NCBI GenBank assembly: GCA_963082975.1
Contig: OY720347.1
Coordinates: forward strand, 16,691,187 to 16,755,186
DNA: 64,000 nucleotides
Direction of reading: 5' to 3'
Source: Labia minor
Taxonomy: Eukaryota > Arthropoda > Insecta > Dermaptera > Spongiphoridae
A program made the translations under genes and the position numbers. Positions 1 to 10,249 of the stretch are shown piece after piece (position 1 is the stretch's first letter; each line of letters starts with the position of its first letter). The notes below the pieces were generated by a model. That model worked only from the letters and a program-made list of their open reading frames with translations. It was not told the origin of the DNA and ran no database searches.

Positions 1-349
1 TTTCTTTATTCAAAATAAAATCTTGATTTATTTATATTTGAAATTCTTTATTATTTTTTTATTTTACATTTATTTTTTGATTTGATTAAAATAAAAAGAA
101 AAGGGTTTAAAGGAGCTTTGAAAGATCCCCTCCCCTCAGAATAAAAATAAAAATGTATCGTTTCAAAATTCAATTAATTTTAAAATTCTCACTTCTTAAA
201 GCAATTTCAATTACCTTATAATAACAATGAATCAATTTATGGGTGGATTTAACGATAAATTAATGAATTGTCATCAGGAATAAGTAAATGGGTTAAATTT
301 GAAATCATTCGATTGATTGGAAATTATAGTTCAAATTGGTTCTATGAAA
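1..349. other. AT-rich sequence, nothing recognised
   Basis: No reading frame, RNA gene or repeat boundary could be supported in this stretch. It is strongly AT-rich with short homopolymer runs. Confidence 0.5.
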
Positions 350-518
350 TAAATTATGTATTTAAGAATATTACTTCTCAATATTTGAATAAATTTTGTT
401 TTATAATTTTTTACTAACTCTGGCGAGTTAGTAAAAAATTATAAAACTAAATTATGTATTTAAGAATATTACTTCTCAATATTTGAATAAATTTTGTTTT
501 ATAATTTTTTACTAACTC
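350..518. repeat. 71-bp direct repeat separated by a 23-bp hairpin arm
   Basis: Bases 350-420 and 448-518 are identical by eye (71 bp). The 27 bases between them (421-447) hold TGGC followed by the reverse complement of the last 23 bases of the first copy. Positions 398-420 and 425-447 therefore form a perfect 23-bp hairpin with a TGGC loop. The unit joins directly to the CCAGAGATAG head of the Helitron-like repeat at 519. The arrangement copy, short inverted piece, copy is what template switching during replication would leave; the mechanism is inference. Confidence 0.8.
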
Positions 519-719
519 GCCAGAGATAGTATTGCGATTATGAAAATTTTCGATATCGAGATGTTGATGTTTTTATACGTTTTGAAGGTTCCTGATTCAT
601 TTTTACTAAGGTTGAAAAAAATGTCTCTCTGTGTGTGTGTATGTATGTATGAAGACAAGATTATGCAAAAACGGTTTGAGCTAGAATTATGAAATTTGGT
701 ATACGGGCATTATTCAAAT
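519..719 (+). mobile_element. Helitron-like repeat, head fragment (copy 1)
   Basis: This 200-bp segment is a diverged direct copy of the beginning of the repeat at 1021. Shared landmarks are CCAGAGATAGTATTGCGAT, a short TG microsatellite, and an AAAACGGTTTGAG block followed by GAAATTTG. It stops at about 719, where a truncated hAT MITE begins. No Rep/helicase coding sequence is present, so assignment to a rolling-circle element rests on the terminal features of copy 2. Confidence 0.45.
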
Positions 720-892
720 AATACCTTTTTTTTAGAACCAAATTGAAAAAATTTAGAAAAAAAGTCGGTAAATGTTTAAGAGCCTCTTTATATTTGTAAT
801 AATTTGGCTGCACATTTTGATAATCTCGCGGCACATTTTTCAAAATTTCGCGGCACACAATAGTGCCGAGGCACATAGGTTGAGAATCACTG
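720..892 (-). mobile_element. Truncated hAT MITE (CAGTGATTCTCAACC family)
   Basis: Read on the minus strand, the segment starts with CAGTGATTCTCAACC at 892, followed by GTGCCGCG-rich blocks typical of this kind of hAT MITE, and ends near 720 inside the Helitron-like repeat. The opposite terminus and an 8-bp duplication are not visible, so this copy is truncated. Around 729-777 it carries the AGAACCAAATTGAAAAAATT core that also appears in other MITEs of this window. Confidence 0.55.
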
Positions 893-1020
893 CTGAACAT
901 TAATATTACTAATAAACAAAAGTAACATATTTTGAGAGCGCCTAAGAAGTAGGCAACAGGTCACAAACATTTGAAAAAAGAATCCTGAATGGAACCATAA
1001 ATTGTTTTTTCTCGGTTTTA

Positions 1021-1633
1021 TCTCGCCAGAGATAGTATTGCGATCACGAAAATTTTCGATCTTGAGATTTTGATGTTTAAGATTCCTGAATCATTTTCAC
1101 TAAGGTTGAGAAAAATGTCTCTCTGTGTGTGTGTGTGTGTGTGTGTAGTATGTGTGTGTATGTGTGTATATATGTAGACAAGAATTCTCAAAAACGGTTT
1201 GAGTTAGAATCATGAAATTTGATAAACGGGCATTATTCAAAATTCGTAGTTTTCTATCAACTTTTGAGAAATGTAGCTCAACCGGAAGAGGGTCAATATC
1301 TACAACGTTTTGATTTTTTTCCTCTAAAGTGACCGTAAAAATAAAGATATATGTTTGATAGTTTTTCACATGATTAAAGATTTTATAAAACTGTTATATA
1401 TAAAATTTCAGCTTAATTGAATTGCTGAAAGTACTGGAATTAATTTTTTAACAATGCAAATAACGCGCCAACACGTGACGTGATTCCATCATCAAAGAGC
1501 CAAACATGCGTTGGTTTAATAAATATTATTTATTAATTTTAATTTATAATTCATAATTAATTTAATTTAAATATAATATATGTTATTTAATCCAATTCAA
1601 ATTGCTAGATAGTCGAGTGGAGACACTCCAGCT
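1021..1633 (+). mobile_element. Helitron-like non-autonomous repeat (copy 2)
   Basis: It begins with TCTCGCCAGAGATAGTATTG preceded by A (Helitrons start TC after A). It has a GT microsatellite at 1124-1145 and an AAAACGGTTTGAG block. It ends near 1633 just after a GAGTG-GAGA-CACTC hairpin followed by CAGCT. The 3' half (about 1345-1633) recurs inverted at 61727-62012. No protein is encoded. A 3' hairpin close to the end fits a rolling-circle element, but the CTRR terminus is not clean (CTTA here, CTAA in the inverted copy). A different repeat class is possible. Confidence 0.45.
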
Positions 1634-2153
1634 TATTTTAGAATATTTTCTAATATTTCTAAATCGATCAACTTAATTCATAATTTTTTATTCTATTCTT
1701 TTTATTTCACGCGATGATATTTACTTCATTACTCTAAGAACAATCAACTCTTAAAAAAATTGTTTACCCAATAATTTTTTTTTTAATATTATCCAATAAT
1801 TTATAATTTATGTTTAAAATCTATAGATTCTTTATTCTTTTATTTTTGTAAATTAATTTTTCTATTTTATAATATCTAATTTATATTTAAACTATTATTT
1901 GTTAGTTTCATAGTTCTTAAAAAAATTAAATTCAATATTAATATTATAAGATTTTAAAAAATTTTACTTTTAAATTACCAATGAGAGTTAATATAATTAA
2001 ATTCTTATTTCTTTATTTAAATTTTATATTAAATTTTATTTTATATATAGAAAATATATTATAAGTAATTCAAAGTATGTAGATAGTAGATTGTTTTTTT
2101 TTTATAAAATACATTATATTAAGATATCTCTTTTATTTAAATATACATATATG
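1634..2153. other. AT-rich sequence, nothing recognised
   Basis: Only AT-rich low-complexity sequence was seen; every frame is broken frequently. Confidence 0.5.
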
Positions 2154-2396
2154 CAGTGGCGTAGCGTGATCTATTATGTTGGGGGGGGGGGGTCCGGGGG
2201 TCTCCCCCAGAAAAAATTTTGACAAAATAAATTATTTATTTATTCATAACTTTTAGACTATACTTATACGTAATTTAAAGATGTTTTTTTTCTTTTGGGT
2301 TCTCAGTTACAAAACTAATCACTTTTAAATTTATTTTTTCACAATGTTTGGGGGAGGAGGCACAGGCCCCCCGTGCCCCCCGGCCCGACGCCAATA
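2154..2396 (+). mobile_element. Degenerate CAGTGGCG-type MITE
   Basis: The left end reads CAGTGGCGTAGCG and the right end CGACGCCAATA, an imperfect inverted pair. Flanks CATATATG (2146-2153) and CAAATATG (2397-2404) match at 7 of 8 bases, consistent with an old 8-bp target duplication. Internal G- and C-runs are typical of these elements. The TIR resembles that of the larger element at 52033. It is non-coding and probably hAT- or P-type. Confidence 0.55.
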
Positions 2397-2546
2397 CAAA
2401 TATGGATGGTTCTTTAATAAATTAAATTATATTTTAAAAATAGGTGAGTTTTATAAAAATAAATCATCGAGTTTTTTTTTCATTATAAAGACTTTATTAT
2501 TTCATTTAAAAAATAAATAAATAAATATATGAATTTGAATTTTCAA

Positions 2547-2552
2547 TTTATT
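2547..2552 (-). other. Polyadenylation signal of the cuticle protein gene
   Basis: AATAAA on the minus strand, about 36 bases after the stop codon at 2587-2589. It is at a normal distance for a short 3' UTR. Confidence 0.5.
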
Positions 2553-2586
2553 AAGATGGATAAAGTGTTTCTTTGTTTTTTGTCAT

Positions 2587-3115
2587 TTAGAGATGATTAT
2601 GAATGAATTGAGGTACAATTGGTAAGGGATGATGGTAATGGGTGACCGGATGGATTGCGTGTCCTGATTTTTTGACGACGGCGTTGAATCCGTTATGAGG
2701 ATCGGCTGTATACTCGACGGTCCTCACAGTGCCATCGGGTTCCACTAACGAGTATCCGCCCTTGACGACATCACCCTCCCTTACTTCCCATTGGTCCTTA
2801 ATATCACCTGTGTGCAGATCCCGTACCGCGTAGTTGAACGCGTATTTTGCTGGTGCCTAAAACATGAACATCATTCCATGGACAACAACATAAAAGAAAA
2901 TAAAAAAAGAAAGATTGTTCTACATTGAATGCTGATGTTGATGAAACTCACCGAGTAATCGATGTGGTCGTGGAGGTCATGGGTCAAAAGGACTGGAACC
3001 GCTTGGGATGCGACGACAAACCCCACCAACAACAGAAGGCCCTGCAGGCCAAATTGGATCAATCAGTCACCAGACAAAACTCAACAGAAATACTAATATT
3101 CTTCTTCTTTGACAT
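2587..3115 (-). CDS. RR-2 cuticular protein (chitin_bind_4), spliced
   Basis: Structural cuticle protein: the Rebers-Riddiford domain binds chitin in the extracellular cuticle. Two exons are well supported. Exon 3041-2952 gives a hydrophobic secretion segment ending VVASQA, then [12 protein letters not shown]; exon 2856-2590 (stop 2589-2587) gives the RR-2 domain. Introns use GTGAGT at 2951-2946 and TTTTAG before 2856, phase 0. The domain runs from KYAFNYAV through [15 protein letters not shown] to [13 protein letters not shown], matching the RR-2 pattern, and a His-rich tail follows. The 5' exon is uncertain: an in-frame TGA lies just upstream of the second exon, so a start must be spliced in. 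One candidate is ATG at 3115-3113 with ten codons (to 3086) and a 44-base intron to the CAG at 3044-3042, giving a basic n-region (MSKKKN). A distant short first exon, common in this family, is equally possible. Predicted length is about 120-130 residues. Confidence 0.88.
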
Positions 3116-3210
3116 TGAAGATTATTAGTTAAGAAAAAAGTAAAACTTTTTACTAAACTCTCTCTCCCTCTCTCAAAATCAGTTCAATATCATTCATCAT
3201 TCTTCATTCT

Positions 3211-3218
3211 CTTATATA
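3211..3218 (-). promoter_or_regulatory. Putative TATA box of the cuticle gene
   Basis: TATATAAG on the minus strand lies about 96 bases upstream of the candidate ATG at 3115. This is a suitable position for a TATA-driven cuticle gene. No clear initiator is visible about 30 bases downstream. The call depends on the first-exon model being right. Confidence 0.35.
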
Positions 3219-3219
3219 G

Positions 3220-3952
3220 AAATTTAATTAATTATAAAATTTATTCACACATCTATAGAAAAAATAAGTAGATATGAAAGTAATCATGATAAAATATATT
3301 TTATAATAGTTATAATATTAAATGTATATATTTCAGAAAGATTTATAAAAAAAATCACATAGTTTCATAATTTTTTTTTTCATACTCATAATATTATTAA
3401 AGTTATCCATTAATGTATTACAGACGGCGTTGTGGTGGATTTTAACTTTGAGAGGAATGGATTTTAATTTAATTTATTATTTATAGTAAATGTATGTTAT
3501 ATTACTTCATATTTTTTATATTTGAAATTTATAAAATAAATAGTTTTAATGTATATATGTACCATATATATTTATATTAATATGTATATAAGAAATTCAC
3601 AAAACATACATTAAGAATACAGATAAAAAAAAATATTTTTAAAATTTCAAATATGTTCTATTATTATTTTAGTATTATCATTATTCTAGCGAAAATTTCA
3701 TAAAATGAAATTAATATAAAAGGTTATTTGTATCTTAATAAGATATACTTAATATAGTTACTTATATTCTTTAAAGCAGTAAAATTTAATTTCAAAAATC
3801 AATTGCAATTTTTACAAAGAATATAACGTTGAAAAATATTGATGGCTAATGGCATGTTTAAACTACTTGTATAATTGTATCATCATTTGTGAAGAAGAGT
3901 CTAGGTTTTATTTTATAATTAACTTATATTATAGATATAGAATATATATATA
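3220..3952. other. AT-rich sequence, nothing recognised
   Basis: No coding or repeat signal could be supported here. If the cuticle gene has a distant first exon it could lie here or further right. Confidence 0.4.
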
Positions 3953-3960
3953 GGGTAAAG

Positions 3961-4227
3961 CAGAGGGGGGGGGGTTTCCAAATTTTTGCGGTATACGGCT
4001 CCCATAATTTTTTCCGCGGCTCCCTTAGTCCAGAAAACGTTTGACCTTTTTAGAGTCAAATTGAAAAAATTTAGAAAAAAAGTACGAAAAGATCAAAACC
4101 TTGGTCCAAAAAGCGGTTGAGCTTATTTTTTTTTTTAGAGACAAAAATTTTAAGTATTAGGAAATTGTTTGGCGGCTCCCATACGACGGCGTCGCGGCTC
4201 CCCAGGCTCACAGTTTGGGAATCACTG
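3961..4227 (+). mobile_element. hAT MITE with intact 8-bp target duplication
   Basis: Ends are CAGAGGGGGG..TTTCCAAA and TTTGGGAATCACTG. The duplication GGGTAAAG stands at 3953-3960 and 4228-4235. Internally it holds GCGGCTCCC repeats and the AAATTGAAAAAATTTAG core shared with other MITEs. Its target is exactly the first eight bases of the neighbouring GGGTAAAG MITE, so it landed on the terminus of another element. Confidence 0.85.
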
Positions 4228-4492
4228 GGGTAAAGCATAAAGCCGTTGGCCCCCTTAAGCAACTCTTAGCAGTCTTTAATGCATATCTGGGCAAATTGCG
4301 GAACAATCTGTCTCAAATTAGGTTTGCAGAACATAAATACTATGAGCATTTGAATGAATTAAAAAAATCATTTTCTCATGACATTTTCAATATGCACTTT
4401 AAAAAAAAATCCTAAAAAATACAGTTATTGGCCCCCTGTTATAGTTATTGGCTCCTAGATATTCTATAGTGATTATACAACCATACAACAAA
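4228..4492 (-). mobile_element. Partial GGGTAAAG/CGTTGGCCCC MITE
   Basis: This is a diverged copy, in opposite orientation, of the complete element at 13065-13404. Shared blocks include GTTGGCCCCCTTAAGCAACT and ATTCTATAGTGATTAT. It breaks off at about 4492, where LINE 3'-end sequence begins. Its outer terminus carries the inserted hAT MITE. Confidence 0.75.
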
Positions 4493-4645
4493 CGACCGCT
4501 TGGAAGACCAAGGACGAGATGGGGCGGATAATGTGGGAGAGGACGTGAGAGGGATGGAAGAGGATAGGGACTGGAGGGGTGTGGTTATTGCGGCCAAGAA
4601 CTTTCGAGTTCCGGTGAGCCACAGATATATATAATCCAAATAAGA
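4493..4645 (+). pseudogene. LINE reverse transcriptase C-terminus (RTE/CR1-like), relic a
   Basis: The plus strand reads RPLGRPRTRW, then after a one-base shift ADNVGEDVRGMEEDRDW and VVIAAKNFRVPVSHR before a stop. The signatures RPLGRPR-RW, DRD-W and AAKNFRVP mark the end of ORF2 in LINEs often annotated in arthropods as endonuclease-reverse transcriptase. It is 5'-truncated and frameshifted, and is followed by an AGATATATATA tail. Three related relics on the same strand lie at 31.4, 38.3 and 39.1 kb. Confidence 0.75.
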
Positions 4646-5420
4646 ATATAATTTTGATTTTATTTAATAATTCAAAATAATTTATTCTCATATATTGGTT
4701 TGTTTTTATTTAAAAAATGTATTAAATGTATAAATTTATTTATTTTTTATGGTACTCATGGAACAGATAAGAAATAAATTTCAGAACCCTTTGAGTGTTC
4801 CACTAAGTTGAAATCCGTATATTAGAGTGAACAATCATTTAACTAATCCTCTTTGTTGATGAAACAAGCCGATTATCAAATAATAATTATTATATACTCA
4901 GAATGAGTTAAAGATAAAAGCCAAAAAATCAACATAATATATTAATAGAAAATTGAATTTGATCAAATTTATTATTAGTCGACATTTTCAAAACTTTATT
5001 TATAATTTCATAAAAATTTTATTTTTTAACAATCTAAAAAATGGAAATTTACTTTTAATTGGTATTTATAATTTTATTTTATTTTATATTTATATCTTTA
5101 CGAAAAAAAGGAAGTATATTTTTGGTATTTTAATTGAAAATCCGATTATAAGTATAATAACAAATTAATGAACAAGATCAATTCACAAACTACAGATTTA
5201 TTGTTATGTAGGTTGATATATAAAATTAAAGTTATTTTCTCTCTACTTGACATGGAAATGTTTGTTGCATTAATGGAATAATAGAATTTTCTTTTGGATA
5301 GATAGACTCGGATGTCTATATATATTTACACCATCGCAATGTAATTACAAAATATCTGTATCGGTTGCCCTGTCAATCATTCAACCTTATTGATTTGCTT
5401 CTCAGATCGGACAATTGCAT
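4646..5420. other. AT-rich sequence, nothing recognised
   Basis: Low-complexity AT-rich DNA. Short open frames here have no recognisable motif. Confidence 0.5.
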
Positions 5421-5423
5421 ACC

Positions 5424-5583
5424 TATAAATACTTTTTACAAACCAGGAATAGAATTTCAATCACAATTCATATTCGTTTCTAGAAATACTTTCAAATTTA
5501 ATTACGAGTACTACTTACAAATCTTTTCTGTTAAAATGTTAATCAAATTAATATATTTTCCTTCTATTATACTTGTATTATAG
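5424..5583 (+). promoter_or_regulatory. Possible TATA promoter and first exon of a secreted protein
   Basis: TATAAATA at 5424-5431 is followed about 35 bases later by a TCAATCACA initiator-like site and, at 5536, by an ATG opening MLIKLIYFPSIILVL, a short hydrophobic peptide that ends at TAG 5581-5583. The base composition is less AT-rich than the surroundings. This is the layout of a first exon carrying a signal peptide, but no convincing donor or downstream exon was found. It could be chance. Confidence 0.22.
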
Positions 5584-7103
5584 TATTTCTAAATTAATTA
5601 TTTTAAAAACTAATCTATATTATTATCAATTACATAAAATCATTTTTTTTTTATGATTTTTAAATTTAAAATAAAAAAAAAACAGAAAATATGTAGTTTT
5701 TATTTATATTTATTTATAAAATATTTAACTTCTAAGGGGATGAGAGCTACTATTATTTTTATTCTTATGGTATAAAACTATAAATCATTTAATTTATGAC
5801 TATGATAAGCATCTGTATCGGTAGAGATGCGATTCCCGATTTCAACATTATAAATCAAATAACAAAGCGATTTGAAAAATTTTTCAATATACCAATTGAA
5901 TTATTGATATTAGTAATTTATAGAATAAGAATAAGAAAGAGAATTAATTAAATTATTTTTTATCTATAATAGAAAAATATAAACTTTACCTGAATTCCAA
6001 TCATTTTAACTGTTAGTCTTTAATGTTTTTTCACTTGAACTAAAACAAATTTGACTGATACCTTTTGGACACTTATCCAGTGTATTTATATATTCAACAA
6101 ACGGATTCATTTTTCTTTCATATCCTGACAAATTTTCGTAATGTTACAAAAATGATGATGCATGATTTACACATGAACAACTAAATTATAAATTCAAGGA
6201 CATTTATATCCCTATATATACTTTTTACTGTTATTAAATATTTATCAGAGTATTGATCTAAATATTTGAATTTTAAAATAATAAATAAGTTTAAATAGCA
6301 TGGCAATTTCGAAAAATACAAAATATTCCGACATTTGACCTACTTTTTTGTTTTGTTTTGTTTTTTGTTTTTTTTTGTTTGAAATTAGTTAATGTTTTTT
6401 AATTATTTGAAATACTTAAATACATTATATATTTTTATCATTATTATTAATCTAAAAAAAATGTGAAATTAAAAAATTATTTAATTTTTTCATTTTATTT
6501 TTTGACTGCACTTAAAATGTTGGTTTTTAAAAATTAAAATGGACGAAACCGGATGAATCGTTGTGAGTTGAATTTTTAAATTTCACATAAGAAAAAAAAA
6601 TATAGAAAATCAGATTATTCTGCCAATTAATTAATATTAAAGTCTTTTTAACTTGAATTATACCCTTGGCGAATAGCTAATTTGCAAATAGGCTCTTTTT
6701 TTAGGGTTATAAATAATAAAAGAGCCACAATGATGTGAAAAGAAATACTGAATCCATAATCCATTTTATCATGAGCTGCACTCTATAGAGAGGTCTTTCA
6801 TGATTTACTTGAATAACATACAATGTGAAAGATTGAAGGAAGGGAGGAGGGGGTAATGTCTCATGTCATTTTGTCCCTTTTCTGCTATTTTCTGCTTCAA
6901 GCCGACAGCATCAAAAAAAAATATTTAAATCCAAATTTAACAGTTTTAACATGTTTTCACTTTGAGATTACTTATTATTATATTAAATAAAATTATGATA
7001 ATAAATGAAATTATAAATATTTATTTGTTCTTAAATTTCAGTAAAAATTATGTGGGATTTTAATATCTTAATTTTTATAATGTTCAATTTGTTGGTGACG
7101 TGG
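5584..7103. other. AT-rich sequence, nothing recognised
   Basis: No gene or element boundary was recognised. There is a T-rich block near 6345-6375 and a G-rich patch near 6845, but neither has supporting structure. Confidence 0.45.
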
Positions 7104-7111
7104 TGATACGT

Positions 7112-7322
7112 TAGGGTGACCAAACGTCCCGTTTTTCCTGGATTGTCCCGTTTTTAGGTGCTCTGTCCCGGCGTCCCGAAAAATGTCTTCGGGGCAGCCT
7201 ATTGTCCCGTTTTTTAAACATTTAGAACATTTCCGAATTTTTTTCTAAATTTTTTCAATTTGGTTTAAAAAAGAAAAAGGTAAAATGTCCCGGTTTTGGG
7301 TTTTCAAAATATAGTCACCCTA
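7112..7322 (+). mobile_element. hAT MITE, TAGGGTGACC family
   Basis: Terminal repeats are TAGGGTGACCAAACGTCCCG and ATAGTCACCCTA, with the perfect 8-bp duplication TGATACGT at 7104-7111 and 7323-7330. The interior has repeated TGTCCCGTTTT blocks. It also has, inverted, the AATTGAAAAAATTTAG-type core seen in other MITEs here. It is non-coding. A truncated relative lies at 10156-10241. Confidence 0.9.
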
Positions 7323-7888
7323 TGATACGTGGGCATGGAAGTTTTGTATATATATATAATTGTTATAAATAAATTGTTTATATAAAATATTCGAAAGCCT
7401 AAGAAGAAATTCTTGTAGAAAAAATTATCTCTAGAAATTCCAACTTACTAAGTATATGTATTTAGTTTCTTAAATGAATACCTGAATGTTAATTATATAA
7501 TAATAGAAATCCGTGAATATTTTTTTTTCAATATGTAAAAATAAACAAATAAATTAAAACAAACATTTTAACCACTATTCTTATTAATTTTAAAATTTAA
7601 AACTAAAATGTTTCTTAAAATTTATTCATTTCCTACTACATATTAGTTCATACTCTTCTTATGTAGTAGGTATATATCTTTTTTAATTTGTACAAATTTT
7701 CTCTTATTAATAAAAATACTTTTTATTTATCGATTCAAATTCAAATACATTTTTCTTTTTAAATTTGTGTTGATGTTAAAACTGTTTTGTTTCGAATAGT
7801 AATTCAATAATTAAATTTAATTAATTATTTTTGGTTTTATTTAGAAGAAAAAATTTTTCTGATTTAAGATATTTAACAAAATTTTGTC

Positions 7889-7960
7889 TTTGTAGACTAA
7901 GCTGATAGAGCATCGGTTTAGAAACTATATGCATTGGGGTCGAAATCTCGTAGAAGCATA
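7889..7960 (+). repeat. tRNA-like segment, possible SINE head
   Basis: AAGCTGATAGAGCATCGG resembles an RNA polymerase III A box in a D arm, and GGGGTCGAAATCTCG resembles a B box, spaced as in a tRNA. The acceptor and anticodon stems do not pair well, so a functional tRNA gene is unlikely. A tRNA-derived SINE relic is the best reading. Confidence 0.35.
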
Positions 7961-8309
7961 AAATTTTTTATTTGATTTCCAAATCAATTTTAATACTTTA
8001 AATAGAGATTTAGCAAGTTTTTAAGTAGGAATTGATTTAATTTATTATTGTTATCAAGAAGGCAGAGAAAAACATTGTTTTACTCTTGTAAAGAAAGAAC
8101 TGGGGAGAACAATAAATGGTATTGGTTGTTGAGCTCACATTGTCCGCAACGCAGTCCAGACTGCAGTAGATAGCACATCTATGGAAAGCACTCCCATTAG
8201 AAAACTGTTTTGTTTTGTAAAAATATCATGTTTGTATACCATTATGAATAAAATAACAAAGATTATCTATTCTATATTTTAAGTGTTTTTTACATTATTA
8301 TTTTCATAA
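7961..8309. other. Sequence downstream of the tRNA-like segment
   Basis: This could be SINE body. It is less AT-rich around 8120-8200 but no motif was recognised. A polyC run stands at 8312-8325. Confidence 0.3.
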
Positions 8310-8402
8310 CACCCCCCCCCCCCCCGAAACCGACATCCCGAAACCTAAAGTAAAATAGACAGAACTGTCCCGGTTGGTCCGTGAAAAAATATGGCAACCC
8401 TA
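8310..8402 (-). mobile_element. hAT MITE end fragment
   Basis: On the minus strand this reads TAGGGTTGCCATATTTTTTC followed by a CCGGGACAG block, like the terminus of hAT MITEs of the TAGGGT type. The other terminus and a duplication were not found. Confidence 0.4.
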
Positions 8403-9600
8403 CATAAAAATATAATTTTAAATAAAATTTTTAAAAAGTATTGATTATTTAATTTATTAAATTAAAATTGTATTAGCAAGCTCTCTATGTAAACAATTTT
8501 TCAATTAATTCAAATCATACACAATTATTTATTTTAGAAATATCTCAAAAGGTTAACTACCCTCTTCTTTTGTATTTTTGGTCATTAAATTTTAAATATC
8601 ATATTAAAGTTAAACTCTATAATTTTTTTTTATAAAATATTAATTAAAAAACTCATTTGGTGGTTATTAAAGAAAAATCAATGAGAAAAAGTTAATGAAC
8701 TTAAAAGTCATAATCATCTAATATAATTATTCGGCCATCTCGAAACATCGCAAAATTAGTAAAATAATTGTTTTGTAATATTTATCTTAGATAATTTTCT
8801 CAAATAAATCAAATAATAATAATAAAATAATTCCTATAATAAAAAGTATATATTGTATAAATTAAAATAATAATTCAATTTTTTTTTCACTTTATAAAGG
8901 TAAAGGCAAATGTTGAATTTATGTATTCCATTGTAAGTTGAATAAAAAAAAACTTTATAAAGATAAAATATACCAGTGAATTTTCAATTTTTTTTCTTTT
9001 ATAAAACGGAAAAAAAGTTTACATTTACTAATCTCTAATATCGAAACAATTTGTAATATAATAAAAAAATAGAATGTACAAATTAAAATATAAGATAAAA
9101 ATATTTTTCAATATTATATGTTAGAAATATACTTCCCCACATAGATAGTTAAATTTACATACACATTGTAATATAAATAAAACTAAAGAAATTACCTAGC
9201 AGAGGATGAAATGAAAAAAAAATAATATGAAAATAAATTATCTCCAAACCCCCTCTCTTCTTAAAGAGAGGTTGGTTATTCAATTTATTTATTTATTTTA
9301 TATATATATAAATTTAGTATAGGAAATATTTTATATAAAATTTAATAAATATATAAGATATAAAGAAATATGGTAAAAGAACATATATTGAAACACAAGT
9401 CTGAAAAAAAGTAATTTATTTCCATTTTGTATTGATCAAAAATTTATTTCCTTTTTGATAATAATTTTACATTTTGTTACTTTTATTGGCTTCAATTCTA
9501 ATTTGGAAATCTCATTCCTTTCGTTATTTGATCAAATATTTTTGGACTATATCTTTAGTTTTTCTAAAGTTTTACCTTTTCAATCAATATTAAAGAATAA
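8403..9600. other. AT-rich sequence, nothing recognised
   Basis: No supported gene or element. An open frame at 9455-9706 has AT-driven composition and no motif. Confidence 0.45.
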
Positions 9601-9604
9601 TATT

Positions 9605-10032
9605 CAATATATATTATATTATATTAATATGTGTTTTACATCAGTGAAAAGTAGCTTTTTGTTTATTATTATGAAAATAATCTTCTCTATAGTTTTAGAA
9701 AAATGAGAGTGTCGAAAAACATTGTCATATTCGCCATATTATGCTCTACCACTTCGAGAAAAGATGGAAAGCAACAGAGTCAGTAATTTTGCGATCTTAA
9801 CGAACCTTTTTGATAAAAAACAATCAGCAAAAGACAATGTAAGGAGTGGTATGCCCGTTTCAAATCAGGTGATACCAGCTTGGAAGATAAGCCAGGAAGA
9901 GGTCGACCATCTGATTTCAGCGATCAGGCTCTTCTGGCAGCTGTGGAAGAGGACGAGAGCCTAACAACACTGAAGTGAAGTCATATATATATTATATTAA
10001 TATGTGTTTTACATCAGTGAAAAGTAGTAGAT
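9605..10032. repeat. Direct repeat flanking a mariner relic
   Basis: A segment of about 44 bases ending in AATATGTGTTTTACATCAGT GAAAAGTAG occurs at about 9612-9655 and again at about 9985-10029. It brackets the mariner relic. The copies are too long for a mariner target duplication (TA). They may be a local tandem duplication or ends of an enclosing element. Confidence 0.6.
9727..9973 (+). pseudogene. Mariner transposase N-terminal relic
   Basis: The plus strand reads HIRHIMLYHFEKRWKATES and, after frameshifts, KRQCKEWYARFKSGDTSLED followed by KPGRGRPSDFSDQ. These match the paired helix-turn-helix DNA-binding region and the linker GRP motif of mariner transposases. The catalytic DD34D region is absent. 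Several frame changes show it is dead. Confidence 0.8.
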
Positions 10033-10155
10033 TGAATTATATCAATAAATTCACGATCGATTGTCGCCTCATAAAGCTTGAAAAAGGGTGGAAATTCCCT
10101 GGATGGGATGGGTCCTCACGAGCTCTCCGACAACAACAAAGCCGATCGCGTTCGA

Positions 10156-10241
10156 ATTTTCACAGAGACATTTTTCGGGACGCCGGGACAGAGCACCTAA
10201 AGTCGCGACAATCCTGGAAACCGGGACGTTTAGTCACCCTA
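10156..10241 (-). mobile_element. Truncated hAT MITE (TAGGGTGAC family)
   Basis: Reading from 10241 on the minus strand: TAGGGTGACTAAACGTCCCG, then blocks matching the element at 7112 (AGGTGCTCTGTCCCGGCGTC). The inner end fades near 10156. No second terminus or duplication is present. Confidence 0.7.
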
Positions 10242-10249
10242 CTCAAGTA

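Noticed and set aside
5365-5583. 72-codon frame starting with a TTG at 5365
   Set aside because: There is no ATG at its start. The region is better described as a possible TATA promoter with a short ATG-started exon, itself uncertain.
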